A DNA stretch of 14,080 bases from JBHJGO01 sp050331715 (GCA_050331715.1 JBHJGO010000090.1:1-14080), one strand, 5' to 3'; positions 1-8,317 are shown, counted from the first letter of the stretch. Notes: generated from the sequence alone by a model not told the origin. Numbers and translations: made by a program.

Positions 1-115
1 ACCCCACTTCAGGAAAAAATCCTTCATCTACTCGGACTTTCCTCCCACATTTATACTGACCTCCTAGCACGACCCGGATGACACCCCCTTATCCAATAAT
101 TCTGAGTATTTTTAC

Positions 116-760
116 TTGCACTTGATTACGCGAATAAGGAGTGGTCAGGATTGTGGAATTTATTGGCGACTGATAGAACCACCGGAACGAGGTGCGGAAG
201 CACCAGATTGGTTCTATGTCCCGAACGTTCCGCCCTTGTTAGACGGTCAAGTGAGACGTTCCTATGTTCTGTGGCAGGAATACGTTGCACCGTTAATCGT
301 ACTGGAATTCGTCTCCGGTAATGGTTCAGAGGAACGGGATCGAACACCCCCAGCCTCTTTATTGAATGGCGATGGCAAAGTGGGTAAATTTTGGGTGTAT
401 GAGCAAGCAGTTAGAGTTCCTTACTATGGGATTTATGAAGTTAAAAAAGCAGAAATTGAAGTCTATCACCTGGTTGAAGACCACTATGAGCTGCTAGCAG
501 CCAACGAACGAGACCACTATCCAATTCCCCAAATGAATATTGAACTGGGGATTTGGCAAGGCCAGTACAAAAATATGGATTTACCCTGGCTACGCTGGTG
601 GGATAACCAGGGTAATTTGCTATTAACAGGAGAAGAACGAGCAGAGCTGGCCGAGTCCCAACTCGAACAACAGCGCCAACAAGCCGCAACCGAACGACAA
701 AGAGCCGAACGACTAGCTGAACGCCTACGAGAACTAGGAATCAACCCAGACGAAATCTAA
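116..760 (+). CDS. Uma2-family (DUF820) PD-(D/E)XK nuclease-like protein; start missing or uncertain, possible 5'-degraded pseudogene
   Basis: Uma2 proteins are a greatly expanded cyanobacterial family with a restriction-endonuclease-like fold and mostly unknown biological role. The expected catalytic set is visible when counted from the TTG at 116: D31 in APDWF, E64 in IVLEFVS and K91 in VGKFWVYE. A charged Glu/Arg/Gln coiled coil follows from about residue 172 to the end, a common tail in this family. The start is doubtful. The frame is open back to a TAG at 65-67 but has no ATG or GTG, only TTG at 116 and 122. The codons before it (68-115) read DPDDTPLSNNSEYFY, which looks like genuine protein. 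A second frame upstream of 78 is open into the window edge. A frameshift or 5' decay is therefore likely. It converges on the minus-strand gene ending at 786. The family call is firm; whether the gene is intact is not. Confidence 0.72.
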   Translation: MHLITRIRSGQDCGIYWRLIEPPERGAEAPDWFYVPNVPPLLDGQVRRSYVLWQEYVAPLIVLEFVSGNGSEERDRTPPASLLNGDGKVGKFWVYEQAVRVPYYGIYEVKKAEIEVYHLVEDHYELLAANERDHYPIPQMNIELGIWQGQYKNMDLPWLRWWDNQGNLLLTGEERAELAESQLEQQRQQAATERQRAERLAERLRELGINPDEI

Positions 761-762
761 TG

Positions 763-782
763 AACCAATGACCAATGACCAA
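763..782. repeat. Short heptanucleotide tandem repeat (CCAATGA)
   Basis: Just after the Uma2 stop codon, CCAATGA is repeated twice and begins a third time. Short heptamer repeats of this kind between genes are typical of cyanobacteria. It lies between two convergent genes and shows no hairpin, so no function is proposed. Confidence 0.4.
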
Positions 783-785
783 CAA

Positions 786-1391
786 CTAATCCCGATTCAA
801 AACCGCCAACTCCGAAACCGCATGACAAGCGATCGCCAAACTAGTTCGCGCCTGTTCTAGATCCGATAGACTTTCCCACGATTTCTTGGGTGTTGATCCC
901 TTAGAGCCAGAAGGTAACGCTGCATCAATTTCAGAACTATCCGTGACTACACTCCCTCCTCGCATCGCATAGGCAAAGGGACGGGCAAGCACCTGTAGAT
1001 CCTCTTCTGGCCATTGGGGAAGGATATTCTGTACCGTCTGCACCAGTTGATCCGCAAGAGAAATCCCCTGATTTGTAACCTGTACCACCCCTCTCACCAG
1101 CTGCTGCAATAGGGGTTGAGGCATGAGGTCGGCAAATTTTGCTTGCAGTGATTTCTGCAAGAGCGTGACTGACCAGGACTGATCGACATTGGCCATGAAC
1201 TGTTGCGATCGCGCCGATATCTCCGACTCACTCAAGCCGTCTGTAACGGAAAACTGCTGATCCGATTGCGATAGATTTGCCTCGATATCAGGCTGGAATG
1301 GATTGAACGGATAGGGCGACTCCTCATGGAATAAAGCGTTCAATAAGTCCATATCAGCTTGACGGGTCAGGGGATGGTTCTCATGTGTCAT
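786..1391 (-). CDS. Hypothetical protein, 201 aa, downstream of the CHAT/FHA gene
   Basis: I do not recognise a family. The protein is soluble in appearance, with no signal peptide or membrane segment. The first 60 residues are polar and probably disordered, rich in Asn, Pro, Ser and Gln. A helical-looking core spans about residues 65-150 (KSLQAKFADLMPQPLLQQLV and onward). A Ser/Gly-rich spacer at about 152-172 leads to a short C-terminal helix (LSDLEQARTSLAIACHAVSE). The start is supported by a GAAGGA ribosome-binding site on the minus strand at about 1401-1406. Two HIP1 sites inside the gene suggest long residence in the genome. It lies 265 bp downstream of the CHAT/FHA gene on the same strand, so co-expression or functional pairing is possible but unproven. 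Confidence 0.75.
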   Translation of the reverse strand: MTHENHPLTRQADMDLLNALFHEESPYPFNPFQPDIEANLSQSDQQFSVTDGLSESEISARSQQFMANVDQSWSVTLLQKSLQAKFADLMPQPLLQQLVRGVVQVTNQGISLADQLVQTVQNILPQWPEEDLQVLARPFAYAMRGGSVVTDSSEIDAALPSGSKGSTPKKSWESLSDLEQARTSLAIACHAVSELAVLNRD

Positions 1392-1656
1392 ACTAAGTGT
1401 CCTTCATCAGTCTATCTAGGGGGTGGTTTGGTTCGTTAACAGTCAACATTTAGAGTGTTTGGGGCTCCCGAAGCAGTATCAGTTATGACAAACTCACCGC
1501 TGCTGACCCTAGCTACAAGGTTACTCAAAAACATTCCGTAATATATAACGATTTTCAATTGCATAGGGCAAAGATCTGAGAAGTAGCGGTGTATTGCACT
1601 GCCATCTCCCATACTCTAGCAGCACTAGAAACGCTACATCTATCCTCGGCAGGAAA

Positions 1657-3381
1657 CTACAGGATCTCTACGATAAATTCAAGGGTTTGTCCGTGGGAGC
1701 TGCCAAACTTCAGATGAGTACCTGATTTCAAAGTAATTTCTTCGTGATGTACTCGTTGCCATCCCGTTGTCTGTCGAATTAGCGTGCCATAGCGGGAGAA
1801 GTCCCGCAGAAAGTAAGCGGGTTCAACGTTCTGGCCATTCCGACAGTAGATCTCAGCGTGTTTCCCCGATACCCACTGTTCCGGGATTACAATATCATTA
1901 TCGTTGTGGCGGCCTACTCGAACGCTGCCAATATTGATGGGCCAGAGTCGCTCCGTAGTCTGAGCACTAGGATTAGGAGGGGTGGAGTTAGACAGTGCAG
2001 AGTTTACAGCCCGTAACCAAGCCCGTTGGGGAGAGTGACCGATCCAGGTCTGGGAATTCGCCGGGAGTTCCGTCCGAATTTCCTCAGCAGGATGAATTAG
2101 TTCACCATTAAACTCCGGATGCATATACAGCACTGGTAGTGTCCAGGCCGGCTGGTTGAACTTGTAGAGGGTAAGCAACTGTTGACGGGCGATCGCCACG
2201 GCCTGATCTATCGCTCGACGTTCAGTTAGAGCCTCAGAAAGGGCATGGATAAAACTCAGTGCCTCCTGATCCGTAATTGAGTCACGCATTCCCAGAACGG
2301 CAGGAACACCATGATGGATCAGAACTTTTGCTAAACTGCTGCCGGGAATGGCCTGAGAAATCGGCTGCGTTGAAAGTTTCGCCGGAAATTGTCCGTCGTC
2401 GGGGGGTGTACCGGAAAGACTCAACAGGGAATACTCCGCTTCGGTTGCGGGCTGTGCTCCCCAACAGGCATTGAAGACGGCTAAAGTGACTTCACCCTGC
2501 ACCAGCATTTGGGATAACTCTGTACCATTCAAGGTGACTCCGGGTCGGAGGAACAGGAGACCTCCATCTGGAGCAGGAATTCCATGGCCCGCGTAGAAGA
2601 AAACGTTATACTCCCCAGACCGGAGTGGTTTCATCAGTTCGGCAACAGTGGGTTGGATCAGTGTTGTGACCTGACAATTGACGGCTCTACTTTGAGACGA
2701 CTCCCGCTGCAAAACCCGCTGAATTTGATGCGCCTCCTGCTCTAGCTGTAATGTTTCCACCGCAGTTGACGCAGCAGCTCCGGTTGATGGCACAGTGGGT
2801 TGGCCAATGACTAACAGAATGTTCAAGGACTGCGCCAGTTGGAATCGGGAGGGCAAGGGGTTAACCTCACTGGTAGTGCGGCTAAAGAGCAAATGCTGAC
2901 TGAGAGAAATCGCAGGTTGCCCTGGCTTGGGTTGCATGATTTCCCAGGGCAGTGGAATTAGATCGGCGGCCCGCAAATCCAAGCGTACCCGTAGCGGCTG
3001 ATCTTGGCCCAAAGCAATGCCCTGACTGCGAGGAAAGCTCAACTGTATTGAATCTCGAAACATCCATCGCCATAGGCTAATTCCCATATGTTGCATCAGG
3101 CGACTGCTGTAGCTTTTGACCATCTGATCGCTATCCGAGGCAGCCGTTTCCAACGTTATATCTGTTGCGACATTAACAGAAAGATGGGGTAGACTGTGGG
3201 GTGAGAACATCTCTAACCAGGCTTGCCAGGATTGAGATAGGGTTCCCGGCCAGGGGCAGTCGTGATGAACATACCCCCCCGGATAGGGAGACTGGACAAC
3301 CCAGGAGGCAAAGTGGTTCGTCTCTGAAGCGTGAAGCCGATCAATTGCAAGGCTAAAACAGGGATAGTCAAAATCCGACAT
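1657..3381 (-). CDS. CHAT-domain caspase-like protein with C-terminal FHA domain
   Basis: The 574-residue protein has a poorly conserved N-terminal part (1-130), a CHAT domain (about 140-420) and a forkhead-associated domain (about 484-574). CHAT is a clan CD cysteine-peptidase fold related to caspases and separase. The catalytic dyad is visible: H266 in FFYAGHG and C306 in LAVFNACWG, each after a hydrophobic strand. The FHA domain, which normally binds phosphothreonine, keeps R491 (VGRHNDNDI), S505 and H508 (SGKHAEI). Its usual STNGT-type loop reads SRYGT, with Tyr replacing Asn. There is no TPR array, unlike many CHAT proteins, and no signal peptide, so it is probably cytoplasmic. I infer an FHA-guided, phosphorylation-responsive peptidase; the substrate is unknown. 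The ATG has no clear Shine-Dalgarno sequence. It is divergent from the Nudix gene with 59 bp between the two ATGs. Confidence 0.9.
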   Translation of the reverse strand: MSDFDYPCFSLAIDRLHASETNHFASWVVQSPYPGGYVHHDCPWPGTLSQSWQAWLEMFSPHSLPHLSVNVATDITLETAASDSDQMVKSYSSRLMQHMGISLWRWMFRDSIQLSFPRSQGIALGQDQPLRVRLDLRAADLIPLPWEIMQPKPGQPAISLSQHLLFSRTTSEVNPLPSRFQLAQSLNILLVIGQPTVPSTGAAASTAVETLQLEQEAHQIQRVLQRESSQSRAVNCQVTTLIQPTVAELMKPLRSGEYNVFFYAGHGIPAPDGGLLFLRPGVTLNGTELSQMLVQGEVTLAVFNACWGAQPATEAEYSLLSLSGTPPDDGQFPAKLSTQPISQAIPGSSLAKVLIHHGVPAVLGMRDSITDQEALSFIHALSEALTERRAIDQAVAIARQQLLTLYKFNQPAWTLPVLYMHPEFNGELIHPAEEIRTELPANSQTWIGHSPQRAWLRAVNSALSNSTPPNPSAQTTERLWPINIGSVRVGRHNDNDIVIPEQWVSGKHAEIYCRNGQNVEPAYFLRDFSRYGTLIRQTTGWQRVHHEEITLKSGTHLKFGSSHGQTLEFIVEIL

Positions 3382-3440
3382 GCAGTAAAGCGATAGGTCA
3401 AAAAAGCGACAGTAGAAAGCAGTTTTTGGTAGATTTTACC

Positions 3441-3842
3441 ATGGAAAAGCCGATTGGTTGCGTAGTGATTTTGATCAATGACGCCTGTCAAGTACTTTTG
3501 GTTTTAAGGGACGATAAGCCAACAATTCCCTTTCCAAATACCTGGAATTTACCCGGTGGATTCCTGGATGGGACAGAAACTCCTACCGCCTGTATCCGGC
3601 GAGAAATGATCGAAGAGATTGAAATCGATTTGGGAGAACCTGAACTGTTCAGGTATTATCAGTGGCCAGATTGTGACGAGTATATCTTTTGGAAAAAGCT
3701 CAATCTTGATCTAGCTCAAGTAACGTTGAATGAAGGGCAAAAACTCGCTTATTTTTCCCTTGAACAGATCCGACGGACTCAGCTTGCGTTTGAATGTAAT
3801 CAAATTGCTGAGGATTTCTTTGCCGAGATGATGTCAGCATAG
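3441..3842 (+). CDS. Nudix hydrolase
   Basis: A single-domain 133-residue Nudix protein, the usual size for a small nucleoside-diphosphate-X hydrolase. Residues 40-62 form the Nudix box: G40-x5-E46-x7-R54-E55-x-x-E58-E59, with Glu (E61) where the consensus has Gly. The metal-binding REUXEE core is intact, so Mg-dependent pyrophosphohydrolase activity is expected. The substrate cannot be read from sequence. WNLPGGFLDG before the box is typical of MutT/NADH-pyrophosphatase-like members. I chose the ATG at 3441; an in-frame TTG at 3426 would add five residues but is less likely. The gene is divergent from the CHAT/FHA gene and shares its 59-bp upstream region, so shared control is possible. Confidence 0.88.
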   Translation: MEKPIGCVVILINDACQVLLVLRDDKPTIPFPNTWNLPGGFLDGTETPTACIRREMIEEIEIDLGEPELFRYYQWPDCDEYIFWKKLNLDLAQVTLNEGQKLAYFSLEQIRRTQLAFECNQIAEDFFAEMMSA

Positions 3843-3857
3843 TTTGCTGAGCTGACA
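3832..3857 (+). terminator. Hairpin at the 3' end of the Nudix gene (weak terminator candidate)
   Basis: TGTCAGC (3832-3838) pairs perfectly with GCTGACA (3851-3857). A nested alternative pairs TCAGCA with TGCTGA around a five-base loop. The hairpin spans the Nudix stop codon. No T-run follows, so it is not a classical intrinsic terminator. Confidence 0.3.
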
Positions 3858-3908
3858 CAACCCGATCTCTCACTCCACAATGTAAGACTTGATACACTCC
3901 TGCACAGC

Positions 3909-3962
3909 TATAATTGATAGAGCAGTCGGGATTTGCTGACCGTTTGTTCTGTAACGGTTACA
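3909..3962 (+). promoter_or_regulatory. Candidate promoter and palindrome upstream of the M1 peptidase gene
   Basis: A perfect TATAAT lies at 3909-3914. The nearest -35-like TTGATA (3889-3894) leaves a spacer of only 14 bp, so the promoter is tentative. Downstream, 3950-3962 is a perfect 13-bp dyad (TGTAAC-G-GTTACA). It overlaps a second inverted repeat, ACCGTT (3939-3944) with AACGGT (3953-3958). A repressor operator or an mRNA 5' structure would both fit. The regulator is unknown. Confidence 0.35.
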
Positions 3963-4071
3963 AAAGTTGAACCCAGGCAATCTCATGCTGACTCTTCAGG
4001 GAAGTAAATCAGAGCAGTCATCTAGAGAAACTGTCCAGAACTATTTTTAGGAAAATCACTTAGGAAAGTTA

Positions 4072-6699
4072 ATGTTGAACAGCTATTTTGATACAGAAGC
4101 CAGCAGCCACAAATCCTTTGAGTTACCAGGGGCTCGACCTCACTACAACCCGGATCGCCCTGGTCAGGTTGAGCATATTCTGCTTGATTTAGTATTAAAT
4201 CTTCCTGAGAAATCTTTTCAGGGTACCTGTACCATTCGATTGAATCCGGTTCGCAGTGGCATCGAAACCTTGACATTGGATGCGGTCGATCTCCGAATTG
4301 ATGCGGTTGAGATTGAGAATACGCCTCAGCCCTTTGACTATGACGGTGAAGCACTACAAATCCACCTGATGCAGCCAACTGTTGCCAATCAGCCGATCCA
4401 AGTTGCGATCCACTATGGGGTTGACCAACCGCAGCGGGGGCTATATTTTGTTGGGCCAGATGAAGATTATCCGGAGAAACCAACTCAGGTTTGGACACAG
4501 GGGGAGGATGAGGATTCTCGGTTTTGGTTTCCCTGTTTTGACTATCCTGGACAACTGGCGACTTCGGAAGTTCGAGTTCAGGTGCCAGCAGACTTCTGTG
4601 TTGTTTCCAATGGCGAACTGGTTGGCAATGAAATTAATGGGCCAAATCGCGTCTATCACTGGCTGCAACGGCAGGTGCATCCCAGTTATCTGGTGACTTT
4701 AGCAGTTGGGCGATTTGCGGAAGTTCAGGCGGAGTGGAATGGTGTTCCGGTTCTCTACTATGGGGAACACAGTCGCAAGGACGATTTGCAGCGCACGATG
4801 GGCAAAACGCCCCAGATGATTGAATTCTTCTCCAAAACCTTTGGCTATCCCTATCCTTTTCCGAAGTATGCCCAAGTCTGCGTGGATGATTTCATCTTTG
4901 GTGGCATGGAGAATACATCCACAACCCTACTGACCTCCCGTTGTTTACTGGATGAACGGGCTGCTGTGGATAATCGCAGTGCAGAGAGTTTGGTGGCTCA
5001 TGAGCTGGCCCACCAGTGGTTCGGAGATTTAGTCGTGATCAAACATTGGTCTCATGCCTGGATCAAGGAGGGCATGGCGACCTATTCCGAAGTTCTGTGG
5101 ACAGATCATGAGTATGGTCAAGAAGAGGCGGCCTACTACCGGCTGTGCGAAACGCGGAACTACATTTCTGAAGACAGTTCCCGCTATCGCCGACCCATTG
5201 TGACGCACATCTATCGAGAAGCAATCGAACTCTATGATCGCCATCTTTACGAAAAAGGAGCCTGTGTCTACCACATGATCCGCAATGAGCTAGGAGATGA
5301 ATTGTTCTACAAAGCGATTCATACCTTCGTTCAAGATCATGCCCACAGTACGGTGGAAACGGTTGATTTGTTACGGGCGATTGAAAAGGCAACGGGCAAG
5401 AATTTATTATTCCTGTTTGATCAATATGTCTTCCGAGGCGGACATCCTAACTATAAGGTTTCCTATTCCTGGGATAGTAAGAGTAAGTTGGCGAAGATTA
5501 CGGTTCTGCAAAAGCAGGCAAAGGAGAGTGAGAAAGAGAGCGATCGCAACCTATTTGATCTGAATATTCCAATTGCCTTCGGAACCGTTCCCAAAACTCA
5601 AACTGAACATCAAGTCAAACCAGAGTTTCAAACCTTTACTGTTCGAGTGCATGAAAAGGAACAAAGCTTCTATTTTCCGTTAGCACAAAAGCCTAGCTTT
5701 ATTAGCTTTGATCAGGGAAATCATTTTCTAAAAACAGCAACCTTGAGTTACCCGGTGGCTGAATTGAAGGCACAATTGAAATTTGACCCCGATCCAATTT
5801 CCCGCATTCAAGCAGCAACAGCACTGGCTAAAAAGGGAGGGTTGGAAGTGGTCAAAGCCCTGGCAGAATCCTTGAAGCAGGAACCGTTCTGGGGTGTGCG
5901 GGTTGAGGTGGTGAAGCAATTAGCTAAGGTCAAGCTGGATCAGGTATTCTCTGAATTAGCAGCAGGACTAACCGACGAACATCCACGGGTACGTCGGGCA
6001 ACGGTTGAGGCATTATCTAAGATTAAGACTTTGGATAGCTTCAAGGCACTACACTCTGTTGTCGTTCAAGGAGATGCAAGCTATTACGTCGAAGCTGCTG
6101 CCGTCACCGCTCTGGGAGAAGTGGCAACTGGAAATACGGAAGTTAAGGAGGCTGAGCAGCAAGCGATAGAACAACTGGATCAAGTATTGCAACAGCGTTC
6201 TGGTTGGAATGAAGTGGTGCGATCCGGCGCAATTTCAGGGCTAAGCCGCATGAAAACCTCTGAAGCGGCTCTGGATTTGATTTTGAAATATACAGCTTTA
6301 GGAGTTCCGCAGCCGCTAAGATTATCGGCGATCCGGGCCTTGGGCAGTATTTCAACGGGTCAAACCCCTGTGAATCTGGAGCGGATCCTCCAACGGTTAG
6401 CCGTCATTGCTAAGGAAGATTTCTTTATGACCCAGGTGGCGGTGGTGTATTCTCTGGAACAAATGCAAATCTCAGAAGCCATTGCAATTTTGAATGATCT
6501 AGCCGACCAAACGCCAGATGGTCGGGTGCGCCGTCGAGCAGAAGAAGCCGTTCAAAAGGTACAGAAAAATCTGGGTTCTGACAAAGCCCTGAAGCAACTC
6601 CGGGAAGAATTTGACAAACTGAAGAAGGAGAACCAAGAGCTGCGCAGCCGCCTAGAAAACTTGGAGGCTAAAACTGAGAAAACTACTCAGTCGGATTAG
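4072..6699 (+). CDS. M1-family zinc aminopeptidase with HEAT repeats and C-terminal coiled coil
   Basis: M1 (gluzincin) aminopeptidases release N-terminal residues from peptides. The 875-residue protein begins with the family's beta-rich N-terminal domain (about 1-200), then a catalytic domain. The exopeptidase motif is G277-G-M-E-N281. The zinc motif is H310-E-L-A-H314 with E333 (WIKEGMA) at the canonical 18-residue spacing. Y393 in YEKG matches the transition-state tyrosine. All residues needed for activity are present. From about 565 to 830 alpha-helical HEAT-type repeats appear (for example ISRIQAATALAKKG and HPRVRRATVEALSK), replacing the usual helical cap. Residues 838-870 form a Lys/Glu coiled coil. 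No signal peptide is evident, so it is probably cytoplasmic. AGGAAA precedes the ATG by about 4 bases. The coiled coil suggests oligomerisation or partner docking (inference). Confidence 0.93.
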   Translation: MLNSYFDTEASSHKSFELPGARPHYNPDRPGQVEHILLDLVLNLPEKSFQGTCTIRLNPVRSGIETLTLDAVDLRIDAVEIENTPQPFDYDGEALQIHLMQPTVANQPIQVAIHYGVDQPQRGLYFVGPDEDYPEKPTQVWTQGEDEDSRFWFPCFDYPGQLATSEVRVQVPADFCVVSNGELVGNEINGPNRVYHWLQRQVHPSYLVTLAVGRFAEVQAEWNGVPVLYYGEHSRKDDLQRTMGKTPQMIEFFSKTFGYPYPFPKYAQVCVDDFIFGGMENTSTTLLTSRCLLDERAAVDNRSAESLVAHELAHQWFGDLVVIKHWSHAWIKEGMATYSEVLWTDHEYGQEEAAYYRLCETRNYISEDSSRYRRPIVTHIYREAIELYDRHLYEKGACVYHMIRNELGDELFYKAIHTFVQDHAHSTVETVDLLRAIEKATGKNLLFLFDQYVFRGGHPNYKVSYSWDSKSKLAKITVLQKQAKESEKESDRNLFDLNIPIAFGTVPKTQTEHQVKPEFQTFTVRVHEKEQSFYFPLAQKPSFISFDQGNHFLKTATLSYPVAELKAQLKFDPDPISRIQAATALAKKGGLEVVKALAESLKQEPFWGVRVEVVKQLAKVKLDQVFSELAAGLTDEHPRVRRATVEALSKIKTLDSFKALHSVVVQGDASYYVEAAAVTALGEVATGNTEVKEAEQQAIEQLDQVLQQRSGWNEVVRSGAISGLSRMKTSEAALDLILKYTALGVPQPLRLSAIRALGSISTGQTPVNLERILQRLAVIAKEDFFMTQVAVVYSLEQMQISEAIAILNDLADQTPDGRVRRRAEEAVQKVQKNLGSDKALKQLREEFDKLKKENQELRSRLENLEAKTEKTTQSD

Positions 6700-6720
6700 G
6701 CAGAACTTGTCTGCTCTTTT
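6700..6720 (+). terminator. Weak intrinsic terminator after the M1 peptidase gene
   Basis: Directly after the stop codon, GCAGA (6700-6704) can pair with TCTGC (6710-6714) around a five-base loop, followed by TCTTTTC. The stem is short, so efficiency is doubtful, but position and T-run fit. Confidence 0.4.
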
Positions 6721-6910
6721 CTTACCGTGTTTCCGATGCTGCTGGAGTGCGAGAGGTGGCGGCGCACTGCACCGTTATCTCCAAAGTTTCTACCTGCGAT
6801 GAAAATCGCCATAACAAATCAGGGAAGCATAGGAAATATCAGTCCTGTCGTGTAAATCAAGCAAAACCACCGTATAGGTTTGTGGGGCAGAATTTTTGTA
6901 GGAAACTCTT

Positions 6911-8317
6911 ATGTCCTCTCACTACCAGCTACTTGCCAGGGTTCTGGGGGCGCGCTTGTCTCGGCGAATTGCCCTCTGGATTCTATTCTGTATTGTTCTG
7001 ATTGAGTTCGTGATCCTAGTCCCCTCGGTCTACCGACGTAGACAGGAACTCCTGCAAAATTTGTCCATAACCTCCTCTGGCAAAATTGCGTGGATCGTCG
7101 AAACCTATCCTCGCCAATCAGGGGACGAACTACTGCGGCAGCTTGAGAATCTTAGTCAGCTCAACCCAGACGTCAAGGGAGGTAGCCTCTACAGTCGACT
7201 AACTGGAGAATTGATTGGAGAATTCGGTGAGCCTCCACAACTGACGTTAGCGGAAGCTCAGCAGGAAAAGGGGAAATTTTTTAAAAATCCAGTCGGCGAT
7301 CGCTATGATGCGGTCTGTGATGTGATGCCCCTGGCTGATCAGTACATTATGGTGATTCGTCATGATGCTTCCGATATTTCCAAAGAAGTGACGCGGTTTA
7401 TTATCCGGATCGCTGGCCTGGTACTGATTATTGCTGTTTTTGTTACGGGAGGCAGCATAATTGTTCTGGAACGGTTGATTATCACGCCGATTCTCAATCT
7501 CAGATCTGATCTGATTCAGGCGGGGAACGCCATCAGTGAAAATCAAGCCCCCCCAAAATTTTATTCAGCCCGTATTCAACGCACCGATGAACTGGGAGAT
7601 GTAATCACTGCCTTCACCCAAATGTTCAATCAAATTTATAGCGCGTCTCAAGCACGGGATCAGGCGGAGACCGCTCTGAGACTAGAGAAGGAAAAGTCTG
7701 AGAAATTATTATTGAATGTCTTACCGCAGCCCATTGCAGAGAAATTAAAACAAGGCTCTGGGAGTATAGCGGATCGATTTGACCAGGCAACTATTCTGTT
7801 TGCAGATATTACCAATTTTACTGAACTCTCTGCCAAGATTTCTCCCACAGATTTGGTCAGTTTACTCAATGAAATTTTCTCCTCTTTTGACTGTTTAGTT
7901 GACCAATATAACCTGGAGAAAATCAAAACAATTGGAGATGCCTATATGGTCGTAGGTGGAATTCCAGTTCCTTTCTCTGACCATGCAGAATCAATTGCCG
8001 AAGTTGCCTTAGAAATGCAGCATCAGATTCAACAATTTCGCCAGATTAAAAATCAGGCTTTAAACATCAGAATTGGAATCAATACTGGCCCGGTCATAGC
8101 AGGGGTGATTGGACTGCGGAAGTTTATCTATGACCTGTGGGGAGATGCAGTTAATATTGCGAGTCGAATGGAATCCCAAGGAATACCTGGGAAAATCCAG
8201 GTGAGTGAAGCAACCTATCACCGATTAAAAGACAAATACTTCTTTACGAAACGAGGCACAATTCAAGTAAAAGGAAAAGGTGAGATGACGACCTATATCC
8301 TTTGGGGTAGAAGATAA
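6911..8317 (+). CDS. Membrane-bound class III adenylate cyclase with HAMP domain
   Basis: Makes cAMP from ATP in response to a signal sensed outside the membrane. The 468 residues read: TM1 (about 20-40), an extracytoplasmic segment (about 41-162), TM2 (163-187), HAMP (about 188-245), a coiled linker (LEKEKSEKLLLNVLP) and the cyclase homology domain (about 290-468). Both metal-binding aspartates are visible: D299 in FADITNFT and D343 in IKTIGDAYM. K339 and D408 (YDLWGD) are the adenine-specifying pair, which argues for cAMP rather than cGMP. N415 and R419 (NIASRME) are the transition-state residues. Catalysis requires a homodimer in this family. AGGAAA at 6900-6905 supports the ATG. Its sensor half closely resembles the minus-strand protein at 13076-13930. 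A cyclic-nucleotide-binding gene lies 4.3 kb downstream on the same strand. Confidence 0.93.
   Translation: MSSHYQLLARVLGARLSRRIALWILFCIVLIEFVILVPSVYRRRQELLQNLSITSSGKIAWIVETYPRQSGDELLRQLENLSQLNPDVKGGSLYSRLTGELIGEFGEPPQLTLAEAQQEKGKFFKNPVGDRYDAVCDVMPLADQYIMVIRHDASDISKEVTRFIIRIAGLVLIIAVFVTGGSIIVLERLIITPILNLRSDLIQAGNAISENQAPPKFYSARIQRTDELGDVITAFTQMFNQIYSASQARDQAETALRLEKEKSEKLLLNVLPQPIAEKLKQGSGSIADRFDQATILFADITNFTELSAKISPTDLVSLLNEIFSSFDCLVDQYNLEKIKTIGDAYMVVGGIPVPFSDHAESIAEVALEMQHQIQQFRQIKNQALNIRIGINTGPVIAGVIGLRKFIYDLWGDAVNIASRMESQGIPGKIQVSEATYHRLKDKYFFTKRGTIQVKGKGEMTTYILWGRR

Noticed and set aside
1392..1656. Small gene or RNA between the CHAT/FHA gene and the 201-aa gene
   Set aside because: No ORF with a start signal and no strong hairpin seen; an AT-rich patch at 1540-1560 could hold a minus-strand promoter but no clear -35/-10 pair fits.
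4022..4498. 158-codon minus-strand frame overlapping the start of the M1 gene
   Set aside because: It lies opposite a well-conserved coding region and has the low-complexity look of a shadow frame.
6747..7001. Open frame of 84 codons (+) between the M1 peptidase and the cyclase genes
   Set aside because: Its second half overlaps the cyclase start in another frame, it has no ribosome-binding site, and its Cys/Arg-rich composition is not protein-like.
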